NCBI GenBank assembly: GCA_029449235.1
Contig: JANATG010000007.1
Span: forward strand, 1,302,001 to 1,366,000
Reading direction: 5' to 3'
DNA: 64,000 nt
From: Linnemannia schmuckeri
Lineage: Eukaryota > Mortierellomycota > Mortierellomycetes > Mortierellales > Mortierellaceae
Position 1 is the stretch's first letter, and every line of letters begins with the position of its first letter. The position numbers and the translations under genes are program-made. Positions 47,469 to 58,554 of this stretch are shown in pieces. The notes under the pieces were generated by a model, which was given only the letters and a program-made list of their open reading frames with translations, was not told the origin of the DNA and made no database searches.

Positions 47469-50033
47469 ATGGCTTTACTGGAGATCGCGCGGAGGAAACG
47501 CGATCAACAGCCCCTACACTCACTCACATACAGACTTGCCTCGCGCAGAGTTCTGCATGAAAGAAGCATCGGGAGTCTCGTTGCCGTCGCAGGATTCTCG
47601 TTCCTTGCTGCCGTGTCGTCACAGCTCTCTCACCTAGGATTCTTCGGTACGCCTCGAACTTTAGTTTGCAGCGAGACCAGCTCAACTCAAGATCCCATAG
47701 GACAGACGTGCACAGGAAAAGCAAACTCAACTCACCACCTCCAACTTCGATCTTTGACACATTTTAGGCTTGCTCAAGGGAGCATTTTCGTTATACACAC
47801 TTATCCTGGCAACAACATACTTTGTCTTTGGATCGCTTCTTTTAGGTCTTAGGAATGCTCGCGTGAAAGGTAACGACGCCGACCGCCGATCTGTCTCTAG
47901 CGACTTGAACAAGGACATCCAAATCGCACACTTTGGTCTAACACCGGTCCATTCCTTTTTTATTCATATTAATAGTCAACCCAAGACTATCACCCACCTA
48001 TCTTCACGATCTTTTGGCAATTTCTTCGGATCCTCTGTCATGGGTGCTAATCAGCTTCTATGTTACCTCGACAAGCATTCTTCACGCCTTTATCCTCGCG
48101 CCCTCCAGCAATTCATTCACGAACTTTAGTGAGCTCGTTGTTTTCATCAAGTAAGGACCACTGCTTACGAATCTACTCTACTTCGTTGTAATCACTTTTA
48201 CTAATCGATATCTTGTGCCTTGACATAGTGAGAAGGGCATCCCACAGATCAACGAACGGTACATTTTGACAAGGATATTTTCGATCATCTTTGGAGTTGT
48301 CTACGGAGTTCGCCACTTGATTTATCAGAAGGACTGGCTGGCATTCCCCGAAATCCAGGTATGGCGCGTGAACGACAATCTCGGTATTTTAACTCTTTCA
48401 ATACGCCGCATATTTGACCTCCTCCATCTTACCTTCGTGATTGGCTTCTTTGATTAGTTGAGCACTGTGGACTACATTTTCAACAACTACTGGAAGCAGG
48501 TTGTTTCTAGCGCTGGAGCTTTCTCATTGCGGATAACAGGAGCTTTCTGGATCGTCTACAACATTCTTTTGAGCCGTCTCCTTGTGAATTCGGCCATGCG
48601 CTTTGTCGCGGACGACATTCTCTACCACGCACCCCAGTACGGTCCTCGTTGGTACAGCCTTGGATTGGTGATTAGGCTATTTTTCACTTCGTTTTCGATC
48701 TCGATCTTCTTGGAGTCAGTTCACCTCGTCTGCGATCATTTCCTCTCGAAGGTAACAACAAAGTCCTGATCTGTCGATTTCCTCAACTCTGACACAATTC
48801 AGGTATCGTCTACTGACGCGATATATTTTTACGCGATAGAAAATGAACGTGTCCGGAAGTTCAATTGACCCCAACGCGTGTCTGATTTCAGGACTGAAGG
48901 TCGACGGATCCAACACAACCCCCGAGACCCTGTTGACCTACCATGCATTCCAGGAACTGGCTCATTTGGCAGGACACTCTTCGGCACGGCGCAGGGATAT
49001 TTTCAACGATGCTGGTAGTTCACCCTCCAGCTGGACTCAAATTTCATCTCACTGTATTTCGCTGTTGAACAAAGCAGCCACCCGCATCAACACTGTCCCT
49101 GCTAAGCCCTCCAGCACCTCTGCGCGCAAGCCGGTCACATCAGCCCTTGGATCAACGATCCGAAGAAGACTTCCTCCAGGTCAAGGCGGTGCGTTCGAAA
49201 CCAACATTTTCCGTCCCAGCAAACATGATCATTTCTTTGACAGCCTGAAGGGACTCAGCACCGAGGAGATCTTGGCTCAGTCAAGAGCAGAGGCTGCAAA
49301 GGATGCAACAAAGACCTCATCGACTGGAACATCCAAGGACCGTTTGGAGTTGATTGCTTTCCATTGGATCAGTAACAAGGTCAAAGATCTGGCACTTAAG
49401 TACCCAGACCTTCAGAGACATCTTAGCGTCATTCCAGAGAAGGAGATTCTGAGGTCTACCGACGATTTTCATTTGATCCTCTGGGCTTTTCAAAGTAAGC
49501 ATACGTGTTATACTTTTGCGATTGCGACAGCCTTTCCTTGTCGGGCATTGCATACTAATCAAGAAGTTGCCATTTATCGCGCTATTTATCTTATATTTAG
49601 GCTTGGCACGCTTGGTTGCTGCTTCTTATGACGAAGACAACTATGGCGTTGTTCAAAAGGACATCCCTAAAGTCCTGGAGACCATGCTTGAGCTGCTTAT
49701 GACACTGGAGTCATTCTTGTTGGCTGAAGCAGGCTCTGCCAAGTTCCGGTCGAACCCTTATTCGGCTCACATCAATGCGCAAAGGCTTACAATCACTCGA
49801 TCGTATGCCATGCTTCAAGGTATGATGCGTTCTTTTGCTTTTTTTTCTGAGATTGCTGTTTTCTGTAGGCTTGAAACTGATAAAAGTCGGTTTTATGTCC
49901 TCGTTGCTCAAACATAGCTCTCAAGACGGCCATCTATCAGGTTGTGGTTACTTTCAGGGGTCAATTGGGCGAATTTACGCTGGCCTCAGCGTACGCTAAC
50001 CGGTTGAAGCACTTTGTTGACTTTGACGAGTAG
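47469..50033 (+). CDS. NDC1: Nucleoporin NDC1, transmembrane ring of the nuclear pore
   Basis: Model: exons 47469-47646, 47768-47869, 47976-48150, 48229-48358, 48458-48751, 48840-49494, 49601-49819 and 49918-50033; all phases close to 622 residues. Six hydrophobic segments fill the N-terminal half: LVAVAGFSFLAAVSSQL, LYTLILATTYFVFGSLLLG, WVLISFYVTSTSILHAFIL, ILTRIFSIIFGVVYGV, ITGAFWIVYNILLSRLL and LVIRLFFTSFSISIFLESV. That number and spacing is typical of Ndc1. The cytosolic half shows the family signature MNVSGSSIDPNACLISGL followed by LLTYHAFQELAHLAGHS, and ends LKHFVDFDE. NDC1 anchors nuclear pores in the pore membrane and, in yeast, also spindle pole bodies in the envelope. Length agrees with fungal members (about 590-660). 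Confidence 0.88.
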
Positions 50034-50801
50034 CCTTCCTACTCCTTGAAGACCAAGGATGTCTCCTACCACCAGCCCTTTCACCCTCCGACACTCGTAC
50101 AACTAACCATCACACAATTACACCACAAGATAAAAATAAACAAATGCAACGATTAAAAGGTGAAGGAGAAAGTGAAGGTCGAATGAAAAACAACAAGCAG
50201 CAGCAAAATTACCACGGCCTGCCTGAAGCCAAGCTGGACAGATATTGGTTGGATGAATGGCGAGTAAGCGCCAAAGCAAAGTAATGTAATGCAAAGGGGT
50301 CAGTTATCGCGAAAGGCTAGAGTGAAAACAATGTGGGTTTTTGTTTGTGGCTGTAGTTAACGAGCACGCATGGGTGCGAATCAAAAGAAGGTTCGATCAG
50401 AGTGTGGGCTTTTGCCCTGATGTCTTGGCGCGCTGCTCTCAATGTGTCTCTTTTTCATTTCAGTCTGCTCGCTATTCTTCCGCTTCTGCTTCCTCTTTTT
50501 TTTTTTTTTTTTTTTTTTTTGTCATCCTACTCTCTTCTCTCTTTCTCTTCTTTCTCTCTTTCTCTCTTTCTCCCTTTCTCTCTCCCTTTCTCTCTCCCTT
50601 TCTTTCTTTCTCTCTCTCCCACACCCGCCTTTATCCTTTTCTTGACCTCCACTCCTCTCCCTGATCACGCCTTTATTTCCAGGAATCTCAGCAACCAAGC
50701 CTTCAAGACTCCTGCCCTAACAAACAAACCTCATCGACAAACGTTTCACGAACCAGTGCAATCGCATTTATCTTTCTCAACGACAAATTAACAAAAGCAA
50801 C
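50034..50801. other. Spacer and leader of the EHD gene
   Basis: It contains a T26 run near 50494-50520 and a pyrimidine block of ctttctctc units (50530-50625) just before the EHD start. I see no gene. Confidence 0.65.
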
Positions 50802-52831
50802 ATGGGCTATCCAGACGAAAAAAAGAGAGGATCTCAATCCTCCTCAAAGGAGGGCAACGGACCCTCCTTCCATGACTACTATGAAGACTCAAAACAGCTG
50901 CCTTCGCCACCCTCCGTCGGCACCTCTGCCTCCGCTCAACCGCCACCCTTGCCATCGAGGCAACCCTCTACCGTTCACAGATCCGCAACATCGAGCACAA
51001 CCCGGAATAGCGTCGGTCGCAGCTCGTATTCGCCTGCCCGGGATGACTATAGAGAGGTCTACCGGGACCTCACCCAGATTTACAAGCGCAAGATCAGGCC
51101 TCTTGAGACAACATATAACTTTGAGGGTTTCCATTCGGCTCCGTTGACAGACAGCGATATCCTTGCCAAACCCATGGTTCTATTATTGGGCCAGTACAGC
51201 ACTGTAAGTCATTGTGTAGCATGATGTTGTTGTCGTCGTCGTTTGTTTGTTCATCTTGCATGGATATCGAGCAAGGGGGAGAGGAAACTAAGACTACTGA
51301 CACTCTTACTTTTCTTTTTTTATCTCTACAGGGAAAAACAACATTCATTAAGCACCTTATTGAAAGTGATTATCCAGGATCCCACATCGGAGTTGAACCA
51401 ACTGTAAGTTCAAATGCAAGCAAGAATGGCTCTCAAAAGGGAGGCATCGAATATCTCGTTACTTCTGCCTGACATTACATCTCACGCCATCGACTAATGC
51501 TGATGTTCTCCCTCTTTGAACAGACCGACAGATTCGTGGCGGTGATGAATGGCTCCGAGCCTCGAGTGATTCCAGGAAACGCTGCCGCGGTCTCGGCAGA
51601 TTTGCCATTCAGGGGTTTAGATCGATTTGGACAGGCATTCCTGACTCGGTTCCAGGTGTCTCAATGCCCTAATCCCTTGCTGGAGAACCTGACCTTGATC
51701 GACACCCCTGGTATTCTGGCAGGCGACAAACAGCGAGTCGAGCGTGGATACGACTTTACAAAGACAATCGAGTGGTTCGCTCAGCGGTCGGATTTGATCC
51801 TCCTCTTCTTTGATTCTCACAAACTGGATATCTCGGACGAATTCAAGAGCTCAATTTTTGCTCTCAAAGGACACGAGGAGAAGGTGCGAGTGATTTTGAA
51901 CAAGAGCGATATGGTGGACCAACAGCAGTTGATGAGGGTCTATGGCGCGCTGATGTGGTCGCTCGGCAAGGTGATCCAGACACCAGAGGTCATGAGGGTC
52001 TACTTGGCGTCGTTCTGGCTGCACAAACCGTCCAATGCGTTTGAGGACTGTCGAGCACTACTGGAGAAGGAGCAAGCTGATTTACTTAAGGACTTGCGGG
52101 ATTTACCGAGAAATGCTGCTATTCGCAAGGTCAACGAGATTGTCAAACGAGCACGGTTGGCGAGAGTGCATGCATACATCATCGGACACTTGCGCAAGGA
52201 GATGCCGGCTGTCTTTGGCAAGAAATCGCGCCAACGCGAGCTGATCAACAACATGCAGACTGAGTTCCTGAAGGTACAGCAGCTCTACAGTGTTCCCGCA
52301 GGCGACTTTCCCAACGTCACGGCGTTCAGGCAGTCTCTAGAGGCCTATCGGTTCGAGAACTTTGCCAGGATTAGTCAGCCCATCCTGTCGGTTGCCGAGG
52401 AGGCCTTGTCACACGACCTTCCCAAGATCATGCGCCGGTTCCCGCAGTACAACCCCCTTCTGGAGCTGAGCCAGAAGAATCCATTTCTCGGACCACCCGA
52501 GGTGTTCAATGCCCTGAACTCGAACTCTAGAGGAGATATCCCTCCAAGTTACTGGCACTTTTCGTCGGTCGACAAGTCGGCGTCACAGCCCATCTTTTTG
52601 TCACTGAACCCGATCGAAGGCAAGATTAATGGATCGACTGCGAAACCGTATTTGATGAGCACCGGTCTGTCGGTTGATCTGTTGGCCAGGATCTGGACGT
52701 TGGCGGATTGGACTTGCGATGGCTATCTGAGTGAGGACGAGTTTGCGGTGGCCATGCATTTGATCCGTGCTGTTGAGAGCGGGGGAGAGCAGGCCCTCCC
52801 AGAGACGCTGCCCCAGTCGATGTTGCCCTGA
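50802..52831 (+). CDS. EHD-family dynamin-like ATPase (C-terminal Eps15-homology domain)
   Basis: Exons 50802-51203, 51332-51403 and 51524-52831, all in phase 0, give 593 residues. After a disordered Ser/Pro-rich start (1-75) come the N-terminal helical segment and the P-loop GQYSTGKT (130-137), split by the first intron between T134 and G135. The switch DTPG is at about 217-220 and NKSD at about 283-286. A helical membrane-binding region follows (KSRQRELINNMQTEFLKVQQ). The last 90 residues are an EH domain with the KINGSTAKPYLMSTGL, LARIWTLAD and GYLSEDEFAVAMHLI elements, including an EF-hand-like loop (D-x-D-like WTCDGYLSEDEF). EHD proteins form membrane-bending oligomers with slow ATP hydrolysis in endocytic recycling. 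They are common in animals, plants and protists and patchy in fungi. Confidence 0.93.
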
Positions 52832-53115
52832 GGCAGTCTGTTTAAAATATGTAATTAAAAGGCGAGATGGCAAGTGCCAAATCTGCGCCACCTAAAATGT
52901 CCATTGCAGAAAGAACAAGGGGAAAAAAGCCAGTCCAGTTCACCCACTCACTCAGTCCACAGGCCAAATTCTGTTCTTTATTTTAGACCGTGGCCCTCGC
53001 GTTTCTTTTTGACTTCACTTTCCCTTTTTCTTCTTTTTTCTTCCATCAACCCACACACACACTTTTTTTTCTTCACTCTCATTCGCTTCAGCCAATCCTT
53101 CTCACCCAACAACAG

Positions 53116-55213
53116 ATGAACTCCGTACAGAATATCTTCTTTGGCCTTCGCGAGTACCTGAGTCCTGTCCTCAAAAATTCAAAATTCAAGGAGACCGGAT
53201 GCATCACTCCCGAGGAGGCAAGTCCCCCACTTCCAACACCTCTCTCCTCATGCTCTCTCTCTCTCACACACACACACAGTGCCCTGGTATTTGTTGCCAA
53301 AATGGACTTGAACGACGGTTGCTACTCCCCTCGAACATACAACGCCTCTATACATACGACAATACCTGTGGCATGCACCTCTTCAACAGCTTGCGTCATT
53401 CACTCATGAGCTCCTGAAACGCTTTGCTTGATGGCGACGCAGAAAACTAACCGCGCGGTAGTCTGTGTTCCTTTTTGGACCTCATAGTTTGAGGCTGCCG
53501 GAGACTTCTTGGTCTATAAATGCCCTACCTGGAGCTGGTAAATACCTGCGCCACGTCGTTTTTTTTTTCTCGCTCTTCGTGGGCGTACAAACGCCCCAGT
53601 CAACCCGTTACTCGGAAGGAGCGCGACGTTAACCAGTCTTTCTGAACTCTTTTTCTTTTTTTGTGAACATAGGGAGGGCGGTGAACCCAGCAAACGCCGT
53701 GACTATTTGCTTCCCGACAAGCAATTCTTGATCACCCGCAACGGTATGCTGCGTTATGCAACTTTGTTGTTGCTGCCATTGCTGTTATTGATGTTGTCGT
53801 TACCAAAGGGGCCCATAGCTCATAGCCCACAGGCTCCCATCTCATCTCTATCCCCTTCCTCGTGGGAGGAAGAGGTGGCCTGATAAGTGGGCCTTGGACC
53901 CGTGACCTATTTTTTTTCCGCAGGGAGACAGAATTTCAAGGAGCCTTTGACTAATCGTTTGGCCACCCTCCCTTGCCCTACCACCTTGCATAGTGCCTTG
54001 CTTGCGTCGTGTCAAGCAGATGGAGTACACGGACGAGGATGCAGAGACCCACATCGAGGCTGACGGCGGAGATACCTGGGTCATGTCCCACAGCTCTCGT
54101 GGCGCAGGTGGACCAATTGAGGAGATTGCAGGAAGCATGGACGAGGACGAGGACGAGGAAGCAGAGGCCGAGGCCGAGGCTCAAGCCGCCATCAAGGCTA
54201 TGGAGCGCATGAAGCTGCAGGATCAATTGCAGGCTGCCGCAGAAGAAGACGAGGACGACGATGATATTCCTGATATGGATGACATCCCCGACATGGACGA
54301 CTACGATGACATGGAGGAGGAAGCTGACCCTGTAAGTCACCAGGACTGATCGATAGATCGCAAGTGCTTTGCGTTCCAACTTCACTTAGTGCGCTGCGCT
54401 GACAGCTGTGTGTGCGTGTTTTTTTTTGCATGTCTTTGTTCAATTAATGTTCTTTTAGGCAACCCTTGCACCTGCAGTTCCTACGGCCGTCGACCCTGGG
54501 TAAGTTGATTCGCCGTTTTGTCAGGGTAAAGCCCGATGCACCAAAAGATGGTATGTGGACGCAAGTGACAGTGGAACTAACTAGTCTTGACCACATATTC
54601 AAATCCATTAGTGACAAGATCTTAAGCGTCCGCACTTACGATGTGTTTATTACCTACGACAAGTATTACCAAACCCCAAGAATGTGGCTCTTTGGCTATG
54701 ACGAGGTACGACTCAGCTCAGGCGGTGTCACTGATCATCCAGGTGTGTTTCTGAGCTGTAGTATGTATATGTGGATCTTTTCTTCTGACACTTTATTTCT
54801 CCATCTTTTTGACCTTCCCCTTTAGCACCGACGACCCCTGGTGTCGTCCCAAATCTTTGAGGATGTCTCGCAGGACTATGCCAAGAAGACTGTCACCATC
54901 GAGAGCCACCCACATCTCAACATGTCGCTTGCCAGCATCCATCCTTGCCGGCACGGAGCCGTCATGAAGAAGATTATCGAGAAGGTGGCGAACGATGAGG
55001 GCAAGGAAGAGCCCGTCAGAGTCGATCAGTACGTTTTTACCTCAGTTTTTTTATCATGTCGTCATAAACAATATTGAGGAGAAAAAGAAAGAAATGTTAA
55101 CCAAGATTCCCATATGTCCTCTTTACTTTTTTCATAGGTATCTTATCATTTTCTTGAAGTTCATGTCCTCGGTGGTGCCCACTATCGACTATGACAACAC
55201 CATCTCTGCCTAA
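53116..55213 (+). CDS. ATG3: ATG3, E2-like enzyme for Atg8 lipidation
   Basis: Model: exons 53116-53217, 53488-53537, 53673-53743, 53994-54331, 54459-54499, 54612-54705, 54826-55028 and 55138-55213; all phases close to 324 residues, normal for the family. The start matches Atg3 ([41 protein letters not shown]), then VPCLRRV. A long acidic flexible region follows (about 95-205). The E2 fold resumes with [16 protein letters not shown] and WLFGYDE, and the catalytic cysteine is C273 in the SIHPCRHG motif. The C-terminus [17 protein letters not shown] is conserved. Atg3 takes Atg8 from Atg7 and joins it to phosphatidylethanolamine on autophagic membranes. The first intron begins with GC (gcaagt at 53218), a GC-AG intron. 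Confidence 0.94.
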
Positions 55214-55434
55214 AGTCCTCGACTGGTTGGATAAAGAGTATCTAGTATCGCCTCTTGCATTTTCAACAGTGTCTTTCCTTGCAAAATAAAACGTTTGTGT
55301 CTTTTTTTTCACGAACCTTTGAAGTGCCAAGAACAAGAGCAGTCACCACGCTAGCATGACTTTCGTGCCTGTGAGAGTCGAACCTTTCTTTCTTTATTCA
55401 TCACGTCAACTCACAGGAAAAAGAACACATCGCC

Positions 55435-56717
55435 ATGCATCGACTTTTCGGCTCCAACAAGAAGACACCAAAGCCAAGTCTCACAGATGCCATCACGGCT
55501 GTAAGTGCTTTTATCACTGCCACACAAGCAACGGATGGAGGCTCACCATGCAGGATGGCAAAACCCTCCAGCAAAACCCATGGACGACGCCTTTGTTACA
55601 AAGAACTCAGTCCCCGCCTTTTTCTGAACCTCTTCTTGGAGGGCTATAAAGGCTCTGAGTGAATCATAACTCATTGCATATAGGAAGTAATGTATGCGCG
55701 CAGAGTCCTCTCGCAAGTTTTCCGCACACTGACTCTATTTCTATGTCGCCTTGACGCATCGATTTACAATAGACCGATATGCGAGTCGACGCCGTCGAGG
55801 TCAAGATCCGAAAACTGGATGCAGAACTCATCAAATACAAGGACCAGATGAAGAAGATGCGCGACGGGCCTGCGAAGGTAAGAAGGAGATATAACTTTCA
55901 AACATATACTGCGCCATGCTTGCGACCCCTCGTCATAATGACCTGTCCACGTGTCCCTTTGACAACAAGGAATACTGATGCTTTTAATACCTATCCCTCT
56001 GTCATAGAACTCGGTAAAGACAAAGGCGATGAGGATCTTGAAGGAGAGAAAGCTGTATGAGAGTCAACGGGAGCAGCTTCAGCAGCAGTCATTCAACATG
56101 GAACAGGCTGCGTTTACTACAGAGAACTTGAAGAACGTCATGACGACTGTCGATGCCATGAAGACGGCTAACCAGACGATGAAGCAGCAATACAAGAAGG
56201 TCAACCTCGACAAAATTGAGGTATGGGCAGGAAGTTTTTTGGTTTTCTGGCAGATTTTTTTTAATTCTTACTTTTCTTGGCGGCTAATTTTTTTTTTTGT
56301 TAACTTGCGTGGCTCACTTATTTTCGTATTCTTCTCTGTACTAGCAAATGCAAGACGAGATGGAGGATATCATGGATCAGGCAAACGAGATTCAGGAGAC
56401 GCTAGGTCGGTCTTATGGAGTGCCTGATGATATCGATGAGGACGAACTTGAGGCAGAATTGGACGCTCTGGGTGACGAAATGTTTGAGGAGGAGGAGCCT
56501 TCATATTTGGAGGACGAAACCCTGGACCTTCCCACTGCAGAAACAACAGAGCCCCAGGCCGAGGTAACTACACTGCACCGTGCCTTGCTTCCTGTTTTGA
56601 GAGATTGGACCCTGTTCAATTAGTCTTGATGAAGTGTATTAACATTTTCTCGTTGTTTCTTTGTTTTCTTAGCGCTTGGATGAGTTTGGATTGCCAGAGG
56701 GTCCTCTTAAGGCATAA
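55435..56717 (+). CDS. VPS60: ESCRT-III subunit VPS60/CHMP5
   Basis: Exons 55435-55500, 55773-55877, 56008-56220, 56345-56563 and 56673-56717, all in phase 0, encode 215 residues (human CHMP5 has 219). The start [11 protein letters not shown], the basic alpha-1/2 hairpin ([18 protein letters not shown] and [15 protein letters not shown]) and the acidic C-terminal half ([16 protein letters not shown]) are typical. The last exon encodes [14 protein letters not shown], the C-terminal end that varies between CHMP5 proteins. Vps60 is the alternative ESCRT-III strand former that binds Vta1/LIP5 to activate Vps4 at endosomes. It starts about 220 bases after the ATG3 stop, on the same strand. Confidence 0.93.
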
Positions 56718-57213
56718 CGAGTTCGCACGTTGCTTCAGGCGGGGATCGAGAGCGTGGACTGAACGAATTAATAAACAAGAGTTATGCGGCCCACTTCTCC
56801 TTTTTCCGTTCTTCCTTTCTCTACCTCGTTTTTCTCCCTACTCTCACTTCTTTCGGACACTTTTCACACTCTTCCGCCCCCAACACTAATCCGCACAAAT
56901 ACACACAGTAACAACCTACCTTCTTGTGCATCGCAGACAGCTCGGTTTCCTTTCCAGTCCCCTCTTCCTATTGTCACCTGCACAAGACTAACACAAACTA
57001 CAACTAGGGATCAACTTTTTTTTCTACTTTGATCTCACCTTCATCAACCCTCACCCATCCCTTCAACCTTTTACACTTGAACAAACACCAGCAAAAAAAA
57101 AAAAAAAGACTATTGAATTCACTCCCACTTCTCGCTTCTCGCCCTCAACACACTCACAACACCTCTTCCCCAACTCACAAAAAAACAACGCTCTCCAAGG
57201 GATCCAAAAAATA
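56718..57213. other. Spacer between VPS60 and the tRNA gene
   Basis: Pyrimidine-rich DNA (56800-57090), a short A run at 57095-57109 and no protein-like frame. Confidence 0.6.
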
Positions 57214-57298
57214 TGGAAGCAGTGGGATTTGAACCCACGAGTTCGAAGGAACACCGCATCTTAAGGGCGGCGCGTTAGACCAACTCCGCCATACTTCC
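57214..57298 (-). tRNA. tRNA-Leu, anticodon UAA
   Basis: On the minus strand the 85 bases fold as a class II tRNA without intron. The acceptor stem GGAAGTA pairs with TGCTTCC (one T-G pair), and A73 follows. The anticodon loop CTTAAGA gives anticodon TAA, which reads UUA. A long variable arm (TGTTCCTTCGAACTC region) fits leucine. The T arm is GTGGG-TTCAAAT-CCCAC, with the B-box. The anticodon stem CCGCC/TGCGG has one C-T mismatch next to the loop (31:39). Confidence 0.93.
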
Positions 57299-58554
57299 CG
57301 CGACGCGAAAAGTCGCTTTTACAGATTCTTTTGTATCAGCTCAATCTTCAAGCCTCTTTAATTGGAAACTACGGAAAGTTGACCCCTGTAAATCGAATTA
57401 TACGGAGAATAAAATTGCATATAAAAAAAAAAAAAGTAATTGGATTATTTGTGGACGCGAAATACCAGAACTGGACTGTGACTGAGGGATGGCGCATTGA
57501 GGAGGGGTCCTCATAGATAGTTTTTTGATCTTTTTGGGTTACCATCATGAGCTTTTCTCTAGAATGTAGTCCCCTTTCACTACCAAATGCCTCCCTTGGG
57601 CATTTCACTGAAGAAACAAAATTGCGTACGAAAAAAACAAAAAAAAGCTTCTCTTTAGAAAAATAAAATTGCATATCAAAATTAAAAGATAAGGTGAGGT
57701 TCACGGCCATGCCTTTGCAAACGCGTCAACTTAGACCATCGCGAAGAGCCTGATGACTCTTTTCTTCGATTTAGGTAATAAAACGAAACTTTCATGCATT
57801 ATTGACAACGCAATATAGGTATACGTTAAGCGAAAAATGATGGGAGAGCGATAACGATGTCGAGGTTGGTGTTCTCGTTAAGGGAGGTGACCAAACTTGT
57901 ATAATTATCAGAGTGTGGTTGCGGTTCATGTCGTAAGCGGCGGGATGCGTAGTGGTGAGTATGCGTTTTTTCCCTTTCGTGATCAGCGCTTGTACTCCAT
58001 TAGTTTTTTTGTATGCACGGTTCAGCGTTTGAGACTAGGGCTCTTTCCTTGATTCTGGGTTAGATATGATACAGGAAGAAAAAAAGTCAGGGCTTGGGGC
58101 CAGGTGTACGTGGTCCGCTTGTTTGCTTGCAGCAGAGGAGTAAAGAATGCTTGTTCTTTATTCCCATTATGGCTAGGCATTTGTTAGCGACAAAAAAAAT
58201 GGGAAGGGTCGTCTAGACAAAGGGATTCTGATCTGAACCTATTTCATATTGGTTTTTCGTTTTTCGTCACATTTTATTTTTGTTCCCATTTCCCTTGCCC
58301 TCTTGCCACATCCTAGCGACCTCTTCCTTTACCTTTGTCATTTTTTCTTATCCTTTTTTTTTGTTCACTAGACCTCCCGTTTCCGCATGCCATGTTCATT
58401 TTCCGGAGTAGCACATTTGAGATATTATTCTCGAGCTCACTTTAAATATCTCCTCTTTTCTCTCTGTATCTTTTTTTTTTTTTTTTTTTTTTTTTTGATC
58501 TCCACCCTCACACAATAAAATCTCGCGCTGAGAGCCGCGAAGTCAAAATTGAAG
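57299..58554. other. Spacer upstream of the cysteine-rich surface protein gene
   Basis: It contains short A runs (57422, 57630-57645), a T27 run at about 58470-58496 and pyrimidine-rich leader sequence. I see no gene. Confidence 0.6.

Noticed and set aside
49271..49320. Thought of NDC1 as a reticulon or other multi-pass ER protein
   Set aside because: The six-helix N-terminus together with the NACLISGL and YHAFQELAHLA signatures fits Ndc1 specifically.
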